Shown in pieces: positions 7,979-14,778 of a stretch of 24,104 nt of DNA. Source of the stretch: Lachnospiraceae bacterium (GTDB lineage: Bacteria > Bacillota_A > Clostridia > Lachnospirales > Lachnospiraceae). Every line of letters begins with the position of its first letter. The stretch's first letter is position 1. Both the position numbers and the translations under genes were made by a program. The notes below the pieces were generated by a model that saw only the letters and a program-made list of their open reading frames with translations, was not told the DNA's origin and did no database searches. The stretch is taken from positions 1 through 24,104 of the forward strand of contig VSNT01000058.1 of NCBI GenBank assembly GCA_009774465.1, written 5' to 3'.

Positions 7979-9268
7979 ATGCGAACTTGTTCTTTTTGTG
8001 GGAGAAATCTAAATCAGGTCTTCCGTATGATTCAGAGCCCGGTTGCAGAAGACATACATTTGTGCGACATGTGTGCCGATCTGGCATATGCTGTTATGCA
8101 TGATAAGATAAATAACCGCTCACATGCCAGACAGAGAAAGGCTATGAAACAGTTTTGGAACCCAAATGTTTCCGAACAGCAAAAGAAACCAACCCTTGAA
8201 CAGCCTTTTACCATGACACCGAGCGAAATCCATCGTCATTTAGACAAATATATCATTGGTCAAGAGCAGGCGAAAAAAATCCTGTCGGTTGCAATATACA
8301 ACCACAATAAAAGGCTGAATGATAAAACAGGACTGATCAAAAAATCCAACATTCTTCTCGCCGGACCAAGTGGCTGCGGGAAAACTCTCTTGGTAAAGAC
8401 ACTGGCCAAAATTTTGAATGTTCCATTTGTTATCGTAGATGCAACGACATTGACAGAAGCCGGATATGTAGGGAAAGATGTCGATCTATGCCTGCAAAGA
8501 CTTCTCGATGTTGCAAACGGGAATCTCAGACTTGCAAAGAGAGGCATTGTTTATATTGACGAGTTTGACAAGATTGCAAGAAAAGGGGAAAGTAGGAGTA
8601 TTACAAGAGATGTGTCCGGTGAGGGTGTTCAGCAAGCATTACTCAAATTAATAGAAGGGTGCGAAGTTTCTGTGCCAATCACTGGTCGGGCAAGATATAA
8701 AGAAGACGATGATAACTCTGTCCTTTTTGATACCTCTAATGTACTTTTTATTTGTGGCGGTGCTTTTGAGGGAATTTTCGATAATCCGGGAGAGAAAAAG
8801 CAGCCTATGGGATTCCAATCAGCTATTACATCCAATAAAAACCCTACACCCCAATTATTAAATCAGCAATCCTTAATCCACTATGGTTTAATCCCAGAAT
8901 TGATAGGCAGGCTCCCGGTTCGTTGCTCTCTGGATGAGCTCTCAGAAAATGACCTGATCCGTATTCTCACAGAGCCAGAGGATGCAATCACAAAAGAATA
9001 CCATCTTCTTTTTAAGAAAGATGGCATCAAGCTGGTCTTTGAAGAAGAATCTTTGAGAGAGGTTGCGAAAATTGCATTAGAGCAAAAAACTGGTGCCCGT
9101 GGTCTGAGGAGCATACTGGAAGATGTAATGCTCGATGTCATGTATGATCTTCCAGACAGGGAAAACATCTCTAAATGTGTGATCACCAAGGAAAGCATAT
9201 CCACAAAATCACCGCTCATTATTCCCAAAAGACAGCGAAAAAAGTCCTCTGCCACTGCCACAACCTGA
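7979..9268 (+). CDS. clpX: divergent ClpX-like AAA+ unfoldase
   Basis: A 429-aa ClpX homologue. The N-terminal zinc domain has four cysteines (4, 7, 29, 32). The AAA+ domain has Walker A GPSGCGKT (129-136), the pore loop GYVG (162-165), Walker B YIDE (192-195), an arginine-finger region 'ELIGRLPV' and sensor 2 GARGLR (392-397). ClpX unfolds proteins and threads them into ClpP. Two loops depart from the usual pattern. The RKH pore loop that helps recognise ssrA-type tags is replaced by 'TGRARYKEDDDN', and the ClpP-docking IGF tripeptide reads MGF in a shortened loop. The C-terminus ends in a basic, Ser/Thr-rich tail. This suggests an accessory paralogue rather than the housekeeping copy. GGAGGT eight bases upstream fixes the start. 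No clpP is adjacent. Confidence 0.9.
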   Translation: MRTCSFCGRNLNQVFRMIQSPVAEDIHLCDMCADLAYAVMHDKINNRSHARQRKAMKQFWNPNVSEQQKKPTLEQPFTMTPSEIHRHLDKYIIGQEQAKKILSVAIYNHNKRLNDKTGLIKKSNILLAGPSGCGKTLLVKTLAKILNVPFVIVDATTLTEAGYVGKDVDLCLQRLLDVANGNLRLAKRGIVYIDEFDKIARKGESRSITRDVSGEGVQQALLKLIEGCEVSVPITGRARYKEDDDNSVLFDTSNVLFICGGAFEGIFDNPGEKKQPMGFQSAITSNKNPTPQLLNQQSLIHYGLIPELIGRLPVRCSLDELSENDLIRILTEPEDAITKEYHLLFKKDGIKLVFEEESLREVAKIALEQKTGARGLRSILEDVMLDVMYDLPDRENISKCVITKESISTKSPLIIPKRQRKKSSATATT

Positions 9269-9445
9269 TTCACCGATTTAAAAAAAGTGTTGCGACGCCG
9301 CACCACTTTTTCCGATACAATCGATCCAACCTCCTCTTTCCCGTTCTTTTCCCCTAGCCTCTCTGTCGCAATGCTCAATATGGGATTTTCCCATAAAAGA
9401 ATGTTGATTGAAAAGGGAAGGGAAAGAAGATGATTTTTGCATCAT

Positions 9446-9474
9446 AAAAACCCGACAACATCTGCCGGGTTTTT
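9446..9474. terminator. bidirectional intrinsic terminator
   Basis: AAAAACCCG (9446-9454) pairs perfectly with CGGGTTTTT (9466-9474) around an 11-base loop. The T tract is present on both strands, so it can end both the clpX paralogue (plus) and the convergent mazF-like gene (minus). Confidence 0.85.
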
Positions 9475-9500
9475 AATGATATGTAAGATTTCTCTGATTC

Positions 9501-9842
9501 TTACAAATTCAATTGAACTGCAATAGCTCTTTTCACTAATGTTTCAACAGCTGTTTCCCGAATGTTCCCGACATACTCATTTAGACGGGATTTGTTTAGC
9601 GATGTGATCTGTTCTACTAATATTGTGCTCCTTTGTCTTAATCCATATCCAGTAATAAACACATGAGTCGGAAGACTCTTCTTCCATAACTTGCTTGTAA
9701 TCGGTACGATAGTAACCACCGAAGAAAACTGATTGGCTTTGTCGTTGGAAACGATCAGCACTGGCCGGAAGCCAGTCTGAATACTTCCTCTATCTATATC
9801 CTCGTCTAATTGTGCCCAAAAGATATCACCGTTTCTACACAT
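9501..9842 (-). CDS. MazF/PemK-family endoribonuclease toxin
   Basis: A 113-aa protein matching the MazF/PemK fold: an N-terminal 'GDIFWAQLD', the signature 'GFRPVLIVSND-x-x-N', then 'VTIVPITS', 'LPTHV' and 'ILVEQITSLNKSRL'. Members cut mRNA at short motifs and are held inactive by a cognate antitoxin. The full domain is present and looks intact. No MazE-like antitoxin is found directly upstream, where one is expected; the nearest upstream gene on the strand is a 40-codon gene behind a terminator. The start at 9842 has AGGAG about ten bases before it. It could be an orphan toxin, be controlled in trans, or pair with the small gene. Confidence 0.88.
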   Translation of the reverse strand: MCRNGDIFWAQLDEDIDRGSIQTGFRPVLIVSNDKANQFSSVVTIVPITSKLWKKSLPTHVFITGYGLRQRSTILVEQITSLNKSRLNEYVGNIRETAVETLVKRAIAVQLNL

Positions 9843-9913
9843 ATTCTCTCATCTCCTCTTTTCAAATTATTATTTCATAAAGAAAATGAGCTTTTCTAAA
9901 AAAACAGTTACAC

Positions 9914-9953
9914 AAAAAGAAGCCACAGCACTGACGATTGAGCTGTGGCTTCT
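9914..9953 (-). terminator. strong intrinsic terminator after the 40-codon gene
   Basis: The 12-bp perfect stem AGAAGCCACAGC (9918-9929) / GCTGTGGCTTCT (9942-9953) has a 12-base loop and is followed on the minus strand by TTTTTG. It lies 56 bases downstream of the small gene at 10009-10131. Confidence 0.85.
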
Positions 9954-10008
9954 GTAATAACATTATAAAGAGGTATTTGGGATGGAATAATGAATGCATT
10001 GATCCTAA

Positions 10009-10131
10009 TTATAAATTGGGACCTCTTATCATCATATCTTCAAATCTCCCGCAAGCTCTCCTGTAAATACCAATATATTTCGCATTCAGTCCCAAATCTT
10101 GATTTTTTCCAGTTTTATTCTCTTTTTTCAT
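10009..10131 (-). CDS. small 40-aa gene of unknown function
   Basis: A short open frame of 40 codons, MKKENKTGKNQ at the start and MMIRGPNL at the end. The peptide is strongly basic, with a Lys-rich N-terminus, a 'YIGIYRRACGRFED' middle and a single Cys. Evidence that it is a real gene: the ATG is preceded by a near-perfect AAGGAGGCC with a four-base gap, and a strong intrinsic terminator follows at 9914-9953, so it has its own transcription unit. No membrane segment or signal peptide is seen. It lies upstream of the mazF-like gene on the same strand. It could be a regulatory peptide or a decayed antitoxin; it was not recognised. Confidence 0.55.
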   Translation of the reverse strand: MKKENKTGKNQDLGLNAKYIGIYRRACGRFEDMMIRGPNL

Positions 10132-10245
10132 TTGGCCTCCTTATTTTTTAATTTTTACAATTAAAATATGAATCTTTTAAAAAATTAAAATTTTGTACCT
10201 TTCCAATGGTTCCTCTGCGCTTTCATAGAAACTTTTATATTGACA

Positions 10246-10254
10246 TGATATAAT
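10246..10254 (+). promoter_or_regulatory. extended -10 promoter for the 141-aa gene
   Basis: TG-A-TATAAT at 10246-10254 matches an extended -10 element, about 36 bases before the start codon at 10291. The TTGACA at 10240-10245 is only three bases from it, so it cannot serve as its -35. Confidence 0.45.
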
Positions 10255-10290
10255 GGTGTAAATAAATTAAATCAGAAAGAGTAGAGGCAC

Positions 10291-10716
10291 ATGGAAGAAT
10301 TGTTGGCTTTCGCATTACTGCTATACGAAGGCATCATAGAAGAAACTGAATATAATAAAAGACTTGATGAATTATTTCTTCATAACATTACAGACGATGA
10401 CTTATTATATCTTGAATGGGAAACAGATATTAAAAAAGCTATTATTTATATAAGCACACACACTGACTACAGCATTCTTGACTATGAACAGTTTGGTAAA
10501 ATTTTGATGAACAAATTAAAAGCATATTACAAAAATTGTCTTGATATAAAAGACTTTGCTCACCGAATGTATGATTTGTGGAAAAACCTGCCGGGAAATA
10601 TCCAAGATAAGGAACCCTTCTTTACTCTTTGCTATGCAGATGATCCCTTATCATGGGGAGATGAAGAGCAGACCCGAGATATCTATGAAAATATGTTTAA
10701 CTATTATGACGATTAA
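10291..10716 (+). CDS. hypothetical acidic protein
   Basis: A 141-aa acidic, predicted all-helical cytosolic protein. It begins with a hydrophobic helix (EELLAFALLLYEGII), has many Asp/Glu and Tyr residues and ends in YYDD. It carries a 'WKNLPGNIQDKEPFFTLCYADD-P' block. The size, acidity and 'LCYADDPLSW' region recall contact-toxin immunity or bacteriocin-immunity-like proteins, but this is only an impression and no family was recognised. AGAGG three bases before the ATG and the extended -10 at 10246 support the start. It stands alone on the plus strand between the divergent small gene and the nucleotidyltransferase gene. Confidence 0.6.
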   Translation: MEELLAFALLLYEGIIEETEYNKRLDELFLHNITDDDLLYLEWETDIKKAIIYISTHTDYSILDYEQFGKILMNKLKAYYKNCLDIKDFAHRMYDLWKNLPGNIQDKEPFFTLCYADDPLSWGDEEQTRDIYENMFNYYDD

Positions 10717-10920
10717 ACATATTTAATTAGTTCAAGGATGTCATTGGTTCAGAAACAGCCCACATATAGAAAATCTATCCTCTTTCCATATCTTTCAGAT
10801 ATTTACATTCCACGGGGCAAAAATTAGCAGTAGGGTTGCTCATAAAAGGCAACCTGATGGAAAAGAAAGGAAAATGAAGCGATTAAAGTGAACCACATTC
10901 CTATAAAATAAATTTCAATG

Positions 10921-10948
10921 TTGACAAAAAGCAGAAATATGATATCCT
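10921..10948 (+). promoter_or_regulatory. promoter of the nucleotidyltransferase gene
   Basis: A perfect TTGACA (10921-10926) is separated by 16 bases from TATCCT (10943-10948), about 57 bases upstream of the ATG at 11006. Confidence 0.55.
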
Positions 10949-11005
10949 ACAATGATACAATTATTAAGATTGTATGGGAGGCATGGGCGAAAGGAGATAT
11001 AAGCT

Positions 11006-11653
11006 ATGTATGAATATGTAAAAAAATCCGAGTATGCCCCTGTCAGAAGAGATTTGGAACAGATCATTAAGTGTGTGCAGATCGAAATGCGGAAAAAATA
11101 TGGGCTGACATTCCAATTCCGCCTAATCGGCAGTGGAAAAAGACATCTTGTAACCAGAATCCAAAACGGAAACAGCGGATACGATTTTGATTATAATTTA
11201 GTCCTCACTCCCCCTGACAATGGGTATCATTATGATGCTAAAACTATAAAGCAGCATTTTATGGCATCATTGAAAACAGCTTTACATGAAACAAAATATT
11301 CATTCCCAAAAGATTCAACATCATCCATCACGATAAAGGTAATAGACAAAAGCCAAAAGAAAGTACTCTATGGCTGTGATTTCGCTGTTATCTATTATGG
11401 AAATAATGGCAGGAATGACGGATACTATTATCTGAAAAACAATAAATCACAACAATCATATGAGTTTGTTTTCCGTTCTTTAAACTCTGATATAGATAAA
11501 AAAGTGCAGGATATTATTCAAGACAATGGGTGGCCTGATATCAGAGATGAATATCTGTACCTGAAAAATATCAATAAAAGAAATAAAAAGCATTCATTCT
11601 CGCTCTATGCCGAAGCAGTCAACAATGTGTACAATAAAATGTATCTGCAATAG
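11006..11653 (+). CDS. polymerase-beta-fold nucleotidyltransferase, stand-alone
   Basis: A 215-aa protein with the order of motifs expected of the nucleotidyltransferase superfamily: the Gly-Ser motif in 'RLIGSGKR' (G42-S43), the metal-binding D-x-D in 'YDFDYNLVL' (D60, D62) and a third Asp in 'GCDFAVIY' (D125). It may therefore transfer a nucleotide to a protein, RNA or small molecule. The C-terminal part is helical and rich in Lys and Tyr. The motif layout is shared by MNT-like and CD-NTase-like enzymes; the small size and the absence of an adjacent effector or HEPN gene make a CBASS or HEPN-MNT system unproven. AAAGGAG nine bases before the ATG and an upstream promoter support the start; a 13-bp hairpin lies downstream. 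Confidence 0.7.
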   Translation: MYEYVKKSEYAPVRRDLEQIIKCVQIEMRKKYGLTFQFRLIGSGKRHLVTRIQNGNSGYDFDYNLVLTPPDNGYHYDAKTIKQHFMASLKTALHETKYSFPKDSTSSITIKVIDKSQKKVLYGCDFAVIYYGNNGRNDGYYYLKNNKSQQSYEFVFRSLNSDIDKKVQDIIQDNGWPDIRDEYLYLKNINKRNKKHSFSLYAEAVNNVYNKMYLQ

Positions 11654-11668
11654 AAACATCTATCTGTT

Positions 11669-11699
11669 ACAGAGCATATAGCCACACTATATGCTCTGT
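11669..11699 (+). terminator. hairpin after the nucleotidyltransferase gene
   Basis: A perfect 13-bp stem (11669-11681 with 11687-11699, arms beginning ACAGAGCATATAG) encloses a five-base loop. The T-rich stretch comes only about 15 bases later, so it may be a terminator with a displaced tract or another structured element. Confidence 0.55.
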
Positions 11700-11820
11700 G
11701 TCTGCGTCTATATTTCTTTTTTTGAACACACCCCTTTTACTGGCTCTTCTGTTTCCCTTTAGTTTCTCTCTGCCTATTTCCCTTGTCCATGTCTGCCAAA
11801 ATCCCTTCCATAAGGCAGTT

Positions 11821-11897
11821 GCTATACTGTTGATAAAAGTAAACTTATACAAATGCCTAAAAATATGGCTATATCTATTGATAAAACCTTATATACA
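11821..11897 (+). repeat. two direct repeats upstream of the resolvase gene, candidate res subsites
   Basis: Two about 30-bp imperfect direct repeats start at 11821 and 11868. Both read GCTATA-n-n-n-TTGATAAAA followed by an A/T-rich stretch ending in TATACA. They lie 47 bases apart and 56 bases before the resolvase start codon. Serine resolvases commonly bind paired subsites next to their own gene, which makes these candidate subsites. This is inference from position and repetition. Confidence 0.4.
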
Positions 11898-11953
11898 CAA
11901 TTTACCAGTATTTATAAATTCAGAAGAGTTTTACTAAAAGAAAGGAGGCTTCA

Positions 11954-12607
11954 ATGGGTAAGATCGTAGGCTATGCAAGGGTGAGCAGCAGGGAGCAGAA
12001 TATTGACAGGCAGCTTCTTGCCCTCCGGCAGTATGTTCCAGAGGATATGATCGTCACCGACAAAGCCAGTGGGAAAGATTTTAACAGACCGGGATACCAG
12101 TCCCTCAAAGTCGGAATTGGAAAGCTGGTCAAAGGCGATACTCTTTATATCAAGTCTCTGGATCGTTTTTCCAGAAATAAGGATGAGGCCAAAAAAGAAC
12201 TCCAGTATTTCTCCGATCTGGGAGTCCGGGTGAAAATCCTCGACATTCCTTCCACCATGACAGATATTGCTGAAGGACAGGAGTGGATTCTGGATATGAT
12301 CAATAACATTCTTATTGAAGTTCTTACCTCTATCGCCGAAAATGAACGACTGACCATCCGCTCCCGACAGGCTGAAGGACTTGCCGCCATGCCTGTTGAC
12401 GAGGCTTCCGGCAAGAAAATCAGCAAAAAGACCGGCAGATGCATTGGCAGGCCACCAGTTCAATTCCCTTCAGATTTTGAGCAATACTATCAAAAGTGGA
12501 AATCCAAAGAAATAACAGCCATCGCCGCAATGGCTGCTCTCGGTCTAAAGGCGAATTCATTCTACAAATTAGTTCATCAGTATGAGAAAGAACATCCCCC
12601 TAGCTGA
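11954..12607 (+). CDS. serine recombinase of the resolvase/invertase family
   Basis: A 217-aa small serine recombinase. The N-terminal catalytic domain carries 'GYARVSSREQN' with the nucleophile Ser11, 'LDRFSRN' with the conserved Arg pair, and a long E-helix 'ILIEVLTSIAENERLTIRSRQAEGLA'. The C-terminal 'GRPP' hinge is followed by a helix-turn-helix (ITAIAAMAALGLKANSFYKLVHQY). The length and layout are those of active resolvases and DNA invertases. Such enzymes resolve transposition cointegrates or invert segments. GAAAGGAGGCTTCA before the ATG fixes the start. Candidate target repeats lie just upstream. It could have come in with a mobile element independent of the Tn7-like module. A terminator follows at 12632-12677. 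Confidence 0.93.
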   Translation: MGKIVGYARVSSREQNIDRQLLALRQYVPEDMIVTDKASGKDFNRPGYQSLKVGIGKLVKGDTLYIKSLDRFSRNKDEAKKELQYFSDLGVRVKILDIPSTMTDIAEGQEWILDMINNILIEVLTSIAENERLTIRSRQAEGLAAMPVDEASGKKISKKTGRCIGRPPVQFPSDFEQYYQKWKSKEITAIAAMAALGLKANSFYKLVHQYEKEHPPS

Positions 12608-12631
12608 GCCACATAACACCTTTTAACAGGC

Positions 12632-12677
12632 AAAAAGCCAAAATACCGGGATATACTCTGCCGGATTCTGGCTTTTT
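12632..12677. terminator. bidirectional intrinsic terminator
   Basis: AAAAAGCCA (12632-12640) pairs with TGGCTTTTT (12669-12677), with an inner CCGG/CCGG pairing. T tracts are present on both strands. It lies between the resolvase gene and the convergent gene 12682-13548. Confidence 0.8.
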
Positions 12678-12681
12678 CACC

Positions 12682-13548
12682 TCATTTTAATTTTATCGCT
12701 TCATTTAACAAAATTGCTTTATAGGGAATGCCGGTCTTTTTACAGATTGCCTTGAGCTTTAATAGCAGCCCCCTTTCAGTCAGCCTTTCCCATCCACTGT
12801 AGTCTGAATTTGGAACTGCAAAAATATACTGAACATTTTTGGGATGTGTATCCAATGCTCGCCTGACGATCTGTGATCTGACAGTGCTGCGGAATAGCTC
12901 CATTCCTTCTCTCTCAATACAGCCAACATGTTTGCTATCCCCCCAACAGCCTTTCTTTGTCAGTGTAACGATATCCGTTAATGTAAGTCCTTTTGTAAAC
13001 CACAGGCTTACCGCCTGTGCCCTCACATCTGCCGGATGCTCCTCTGTCCACTCCATAAACTTTTCTGTTTCTTCCTTTGTATATGGATTCTGGATATAAG
13101 ATATGGTAGCCTTCGATGCAATATATTTACGGAACAGCATTCTATCCGGGATGAAATTTAACAGCCCTCTTTCTTCCAGCCTGACCAGACCAATTTCCAG
13201 AAGCTGTATAAATATCGCCTTTTCAATCTCCTTCAGATTAAATTTTTCCATGACTTCTGTAATGAATGCCCCGATTTTCTTACTGGAAAGTTTTGAAGCA
13301 TCCATACAGCCTGTCTCTGTTTTCCAGAAACACTTCTCCAGAACAAATATACAAAGGCTCTTATATGTTTTCATAGATTCTTTTTTATTTTCTGCAATCT
13401 CATCAAATATGACGACTGCAAGGCACCTGTTATGTTCCTTTATATTTTTTTCAAGAAATAACCACAGTTCATATTTATCTGTCAAAGAGATATCATTTTT
13501 AATTATAGATTTCTCAATCTTCTGTAATATTTCATTTTCAATATCCAT
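12682..13548 (-). CDS. tyrosine-recombinase-like protein, probably catalytically inactive
   Basis: A 288-aa protein. The C-terminal half resembles the catalytic domain of phage-type integrases: 'PYTKEETEKFMEWTEEHPADVRAQAVSLWFTKGLTLTDIVTLTKKGCWG' follows the usual helix then 'L-x-x-x-x-T-G-L-R-x-x-E-I-x-x-L' box. The Arg expected in that box reads Thr, and no H-x-x-R box or terminal Tyr is visible. It is therefore likely a non-cleaving relative, possibly a DNA-binding or accessory factor. The N-terminal half is helical and Lys/Glu-rich. GAGGA about eight bases before the ATG supports the start. It lies downstream of the small-gene operon with a 188-base gap. Assignment of the fold is by pattern only and needs a structure-based comparison. 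Confidence 0.6.
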   Translation of the reverse strand: MDIENEILQKIEKSIIKNDISLTDKYELWLFLEKNIKEHNRCLAVVIFDEIAENKKESMKTYKSLCIFVLEKCFWKTETGCMDASKLSSKKIGAFITEVMEKFNLKEIEKAIFIQLLEIGLVRLEERGLLNFIPDRMLFRKYIASKATISYIQNPYTKEETEKFMEWTEEHPADVRAQAVSLWFTKGLTLTDIVTLTKKGCWGDSKHVGCIEREGMELFRSTVRSQIVRRALDTHPKNVQYIFAVPNSDYSGWERLTERGLLLKLKAICKKTGIPYKAILLNEAIKLK

Positions 13549-13736
13549 AGATTTTTCCTCATTCTTATGTATCGAGTATATATTTATAATATGAGTTTTT
13601 TAAGCCCATGAAAAAAGAGCCATCCCCCTCACGGAAAGCCCTTTCATCATTATATTACAAGGAAAAATATGGCATCTGGCAGACTGGCATATCTGCCTTT
13701 CTTTCTATAATACAATTATATCCTTTCGCTTCTATC

Positions 13737-14069
13737 TCACTTTTTAGCAGAGATCATTTCCTCTGTTTCCCTCTTTTTTTCTTCAAAGTTGACACCATCC
13801 TGCCTCTCCTGTCCAAACACCTCACAGCCTAATTGCATTCCTAGCTTGAACCCGTTTGAGAAGTTTTCCAATTCAATCATCTTTTCATATTCGTATATAA
13901 GGGTATTCCACCTTTTAAATCGCTCTTTATCTTTTTCCGATAATGTTTTTTCAAAATATTCCCTTTCCTCCCCAATCTGCCAACATATCTTTCTGTAATC
14001 CGGATCGGAAGGAATCATATCTTCCACCGGGGATATCTCACCATTATATAGTTTCTCAATAATACTCAC
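13737..14069 (-). CDS. DUF6809-like protein
   Basis: A 110-aa helical protein. The start 'SIIEKLYNGEISPVEDMIPSDPDYRK' and the later 'FSNGFKLGMQLGCEVF' fit the DUF6809 pattern of short proteins common in Clostridia mobile regions. The function is unknown. The initiator ATG overlaps the stop of the upstream gene (ATGA-type overlap), so the two are translationally coupled. The upstream gene ends in a very similar 'FNRGYSLGVLMTMEVF' motif, so the two are diverged copies. It is the last of five small genes read together on the minus strand. The tail is Lys/Glu-rich. Confidence 0.75.
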   Translation of the reverse strand: MSIIEKLYNGEISPVEDMIPSDPDYRKICWQIGEEREYFEKTLSEKDKERFKRWNTLIYEYEKMIELENFSNGFKLGMQLGCEVFGQERQDGVNFEEKKRETEEMISAKK

Positions 14070-14407
14070 TCCTCTCCCCCTTTTCCGAAAAAACTGTTGT
14101 AATCCTCAAACACCTCCATTGTCATCAGCACTCCCAAGCTGTATCCTCTGTTAAATCTCTTTAATGTTTCAAGATATTCCTCATCATAGATTGTATCCAC
14201 CAATTCGGTCAGAAGGACTTTGCCTTCATCATCCAGCTTCTGTTCCAACTTTTCTTGCAACTCACAACATTTATCACTCAGTCGCTGATGCTCAGGAGTT
14301 TTTTTCTGGTTAATATCATTCACAAAAAGCTGGTCATTTGCAAGTGCCTGTATTATCTTTCCTATGTTTTTTCTTCCTCTCCATAAATTCCATACCACAC
14401 ATATCAT
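14066..14407 (-). CDS. DUF6809-related protein
   Basis: A 113-aa protein. After an odd hydrophobic/basic start (ICVVWNLWRGRKN) it becomes helical and ends in 'FNRGYSLGVLMTMEVFEDY', the same motif as the downstream DUF6809-like neighbour, so it is probably a diverged paralogue. Two starts are possible. The ATG at 14407 is preferred because GGGAG lies five bases upstream; the ATG at 14419 has its AGAGGG immediately adjacent. With this start the gene begins two bases after the stop of the upstream gene, and it overlaps the next gene by four bases. The function is unknown. Confidence 0.68.
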   Translation of the reverse strand: MICVVWNLWRGRKNIGKIIQALANDQLFVNDINQKKTPEHQRLSDKCCELQEKLEQKLDDEGKVLLTELVDTIYDEEYLETLKRFNRGYSLGVLMTMEVFEDYNSFFGKGGEE

Positions 14408-14409
14408 CT

Positions 14410-14715
14410 TTACTCCCATCCCTCTGGAAATTCCTCATCGATCCCTTCAACAGAACCATTGGCATAAGGACATCCCCTTTCCTGACAGTGCTTCATAATC
14501 TTCTCCAAGATATCCTCCATCATTTTCCAGCACTGATAATCAGTCCTGCCATCATTACTGCATGAACCATACTGACAATTAAAATAGAGGACTGATTTTT
14601 CATTGCCACATTTTTTTCTTCTCTTTTTTTCTATCCTTCTGCCTGCCTTGTCTAAAATTCTAAATACCTTCTTCATCTCTCTTTTTGTCAGGTATTCCTT
14701 TATTTCTGTAGCCAT
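14410..14715 (-). CDS. small cysteine-rich protein
   Basis: A 101-aa protein. The basic N-terminal half (MKKVFRILDKAGRRIEKKRRKKCG) is followed by several cysteines spread over 'FNCQYGSCSNDGRTDYQC' and 'KHCQERGCPYANG', which could form a zinc site. The C-terminus is acidic and aromatic (EEFPEGWE). The ATG at 14715 is chosen because GAGGAGG lies eight bases before it; the frame is open to 14757 but that part overlaps a hairpin. A nucleic-acid-binding role would fit the basic-plus-cysteine make-up, but this is speculation. The gene lies in the small-gene operon. Confidence 0.68.
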   Translation of the reverse strand: MATEIKEYLTKREMKKVFRILDKAGRRIEKKRRKKCGNEKSVLYFNCQYGSCSNDGRTDYQCWKMMEDILEKIMKHCQERGCPYANGSVEGIDEEFPEGWE

Positions 14716-14745
14716 ATCTAAATCCTCCTCAGTATTATTAAATAT

Positions 14746-14773
14746 CAGCCTGTACACATAACTATACAGGCTG
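14746..14773 (-). other. intercistronic hairpin
   Basis: A perfect 9-bp stem CAGCCTGTA (14746-14754) / TACAGGCTG (14765-14773) lies just after the stop of the upstream gene (14779) and before the RBS of the gene at 14715. There is no strong T tract on the minus strand, so it may be an attenuator or an RNA-processing site rather than a full terminator. Confidence 0.45.
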
Positions 14774-14778
14774 GCATT

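Noticed and set aside
10240..10254. TTGACA followed by TATAAT as one promoter
   Set aside because: The two hexamers are only three bases apart; only the extended -10 is kept.
10738..10827. Plus-strand short frame of about 29 codons
   Set aside because: The AAGG lies directly against the ATG, and there is no terminator or other support, so it cannot be called a gene.
11667..11852. Minus-strand 61-aa open frame
   Set aside because: It reads through the perfect 13-bp hairpin after the nucleotidyltransferase gene and has no RBS, so it is probably chance.
11951..12463. Minus-strand 170-aa open frame
   Set aside because: It is antisense to the serine resolvase and has no family features or RBS.
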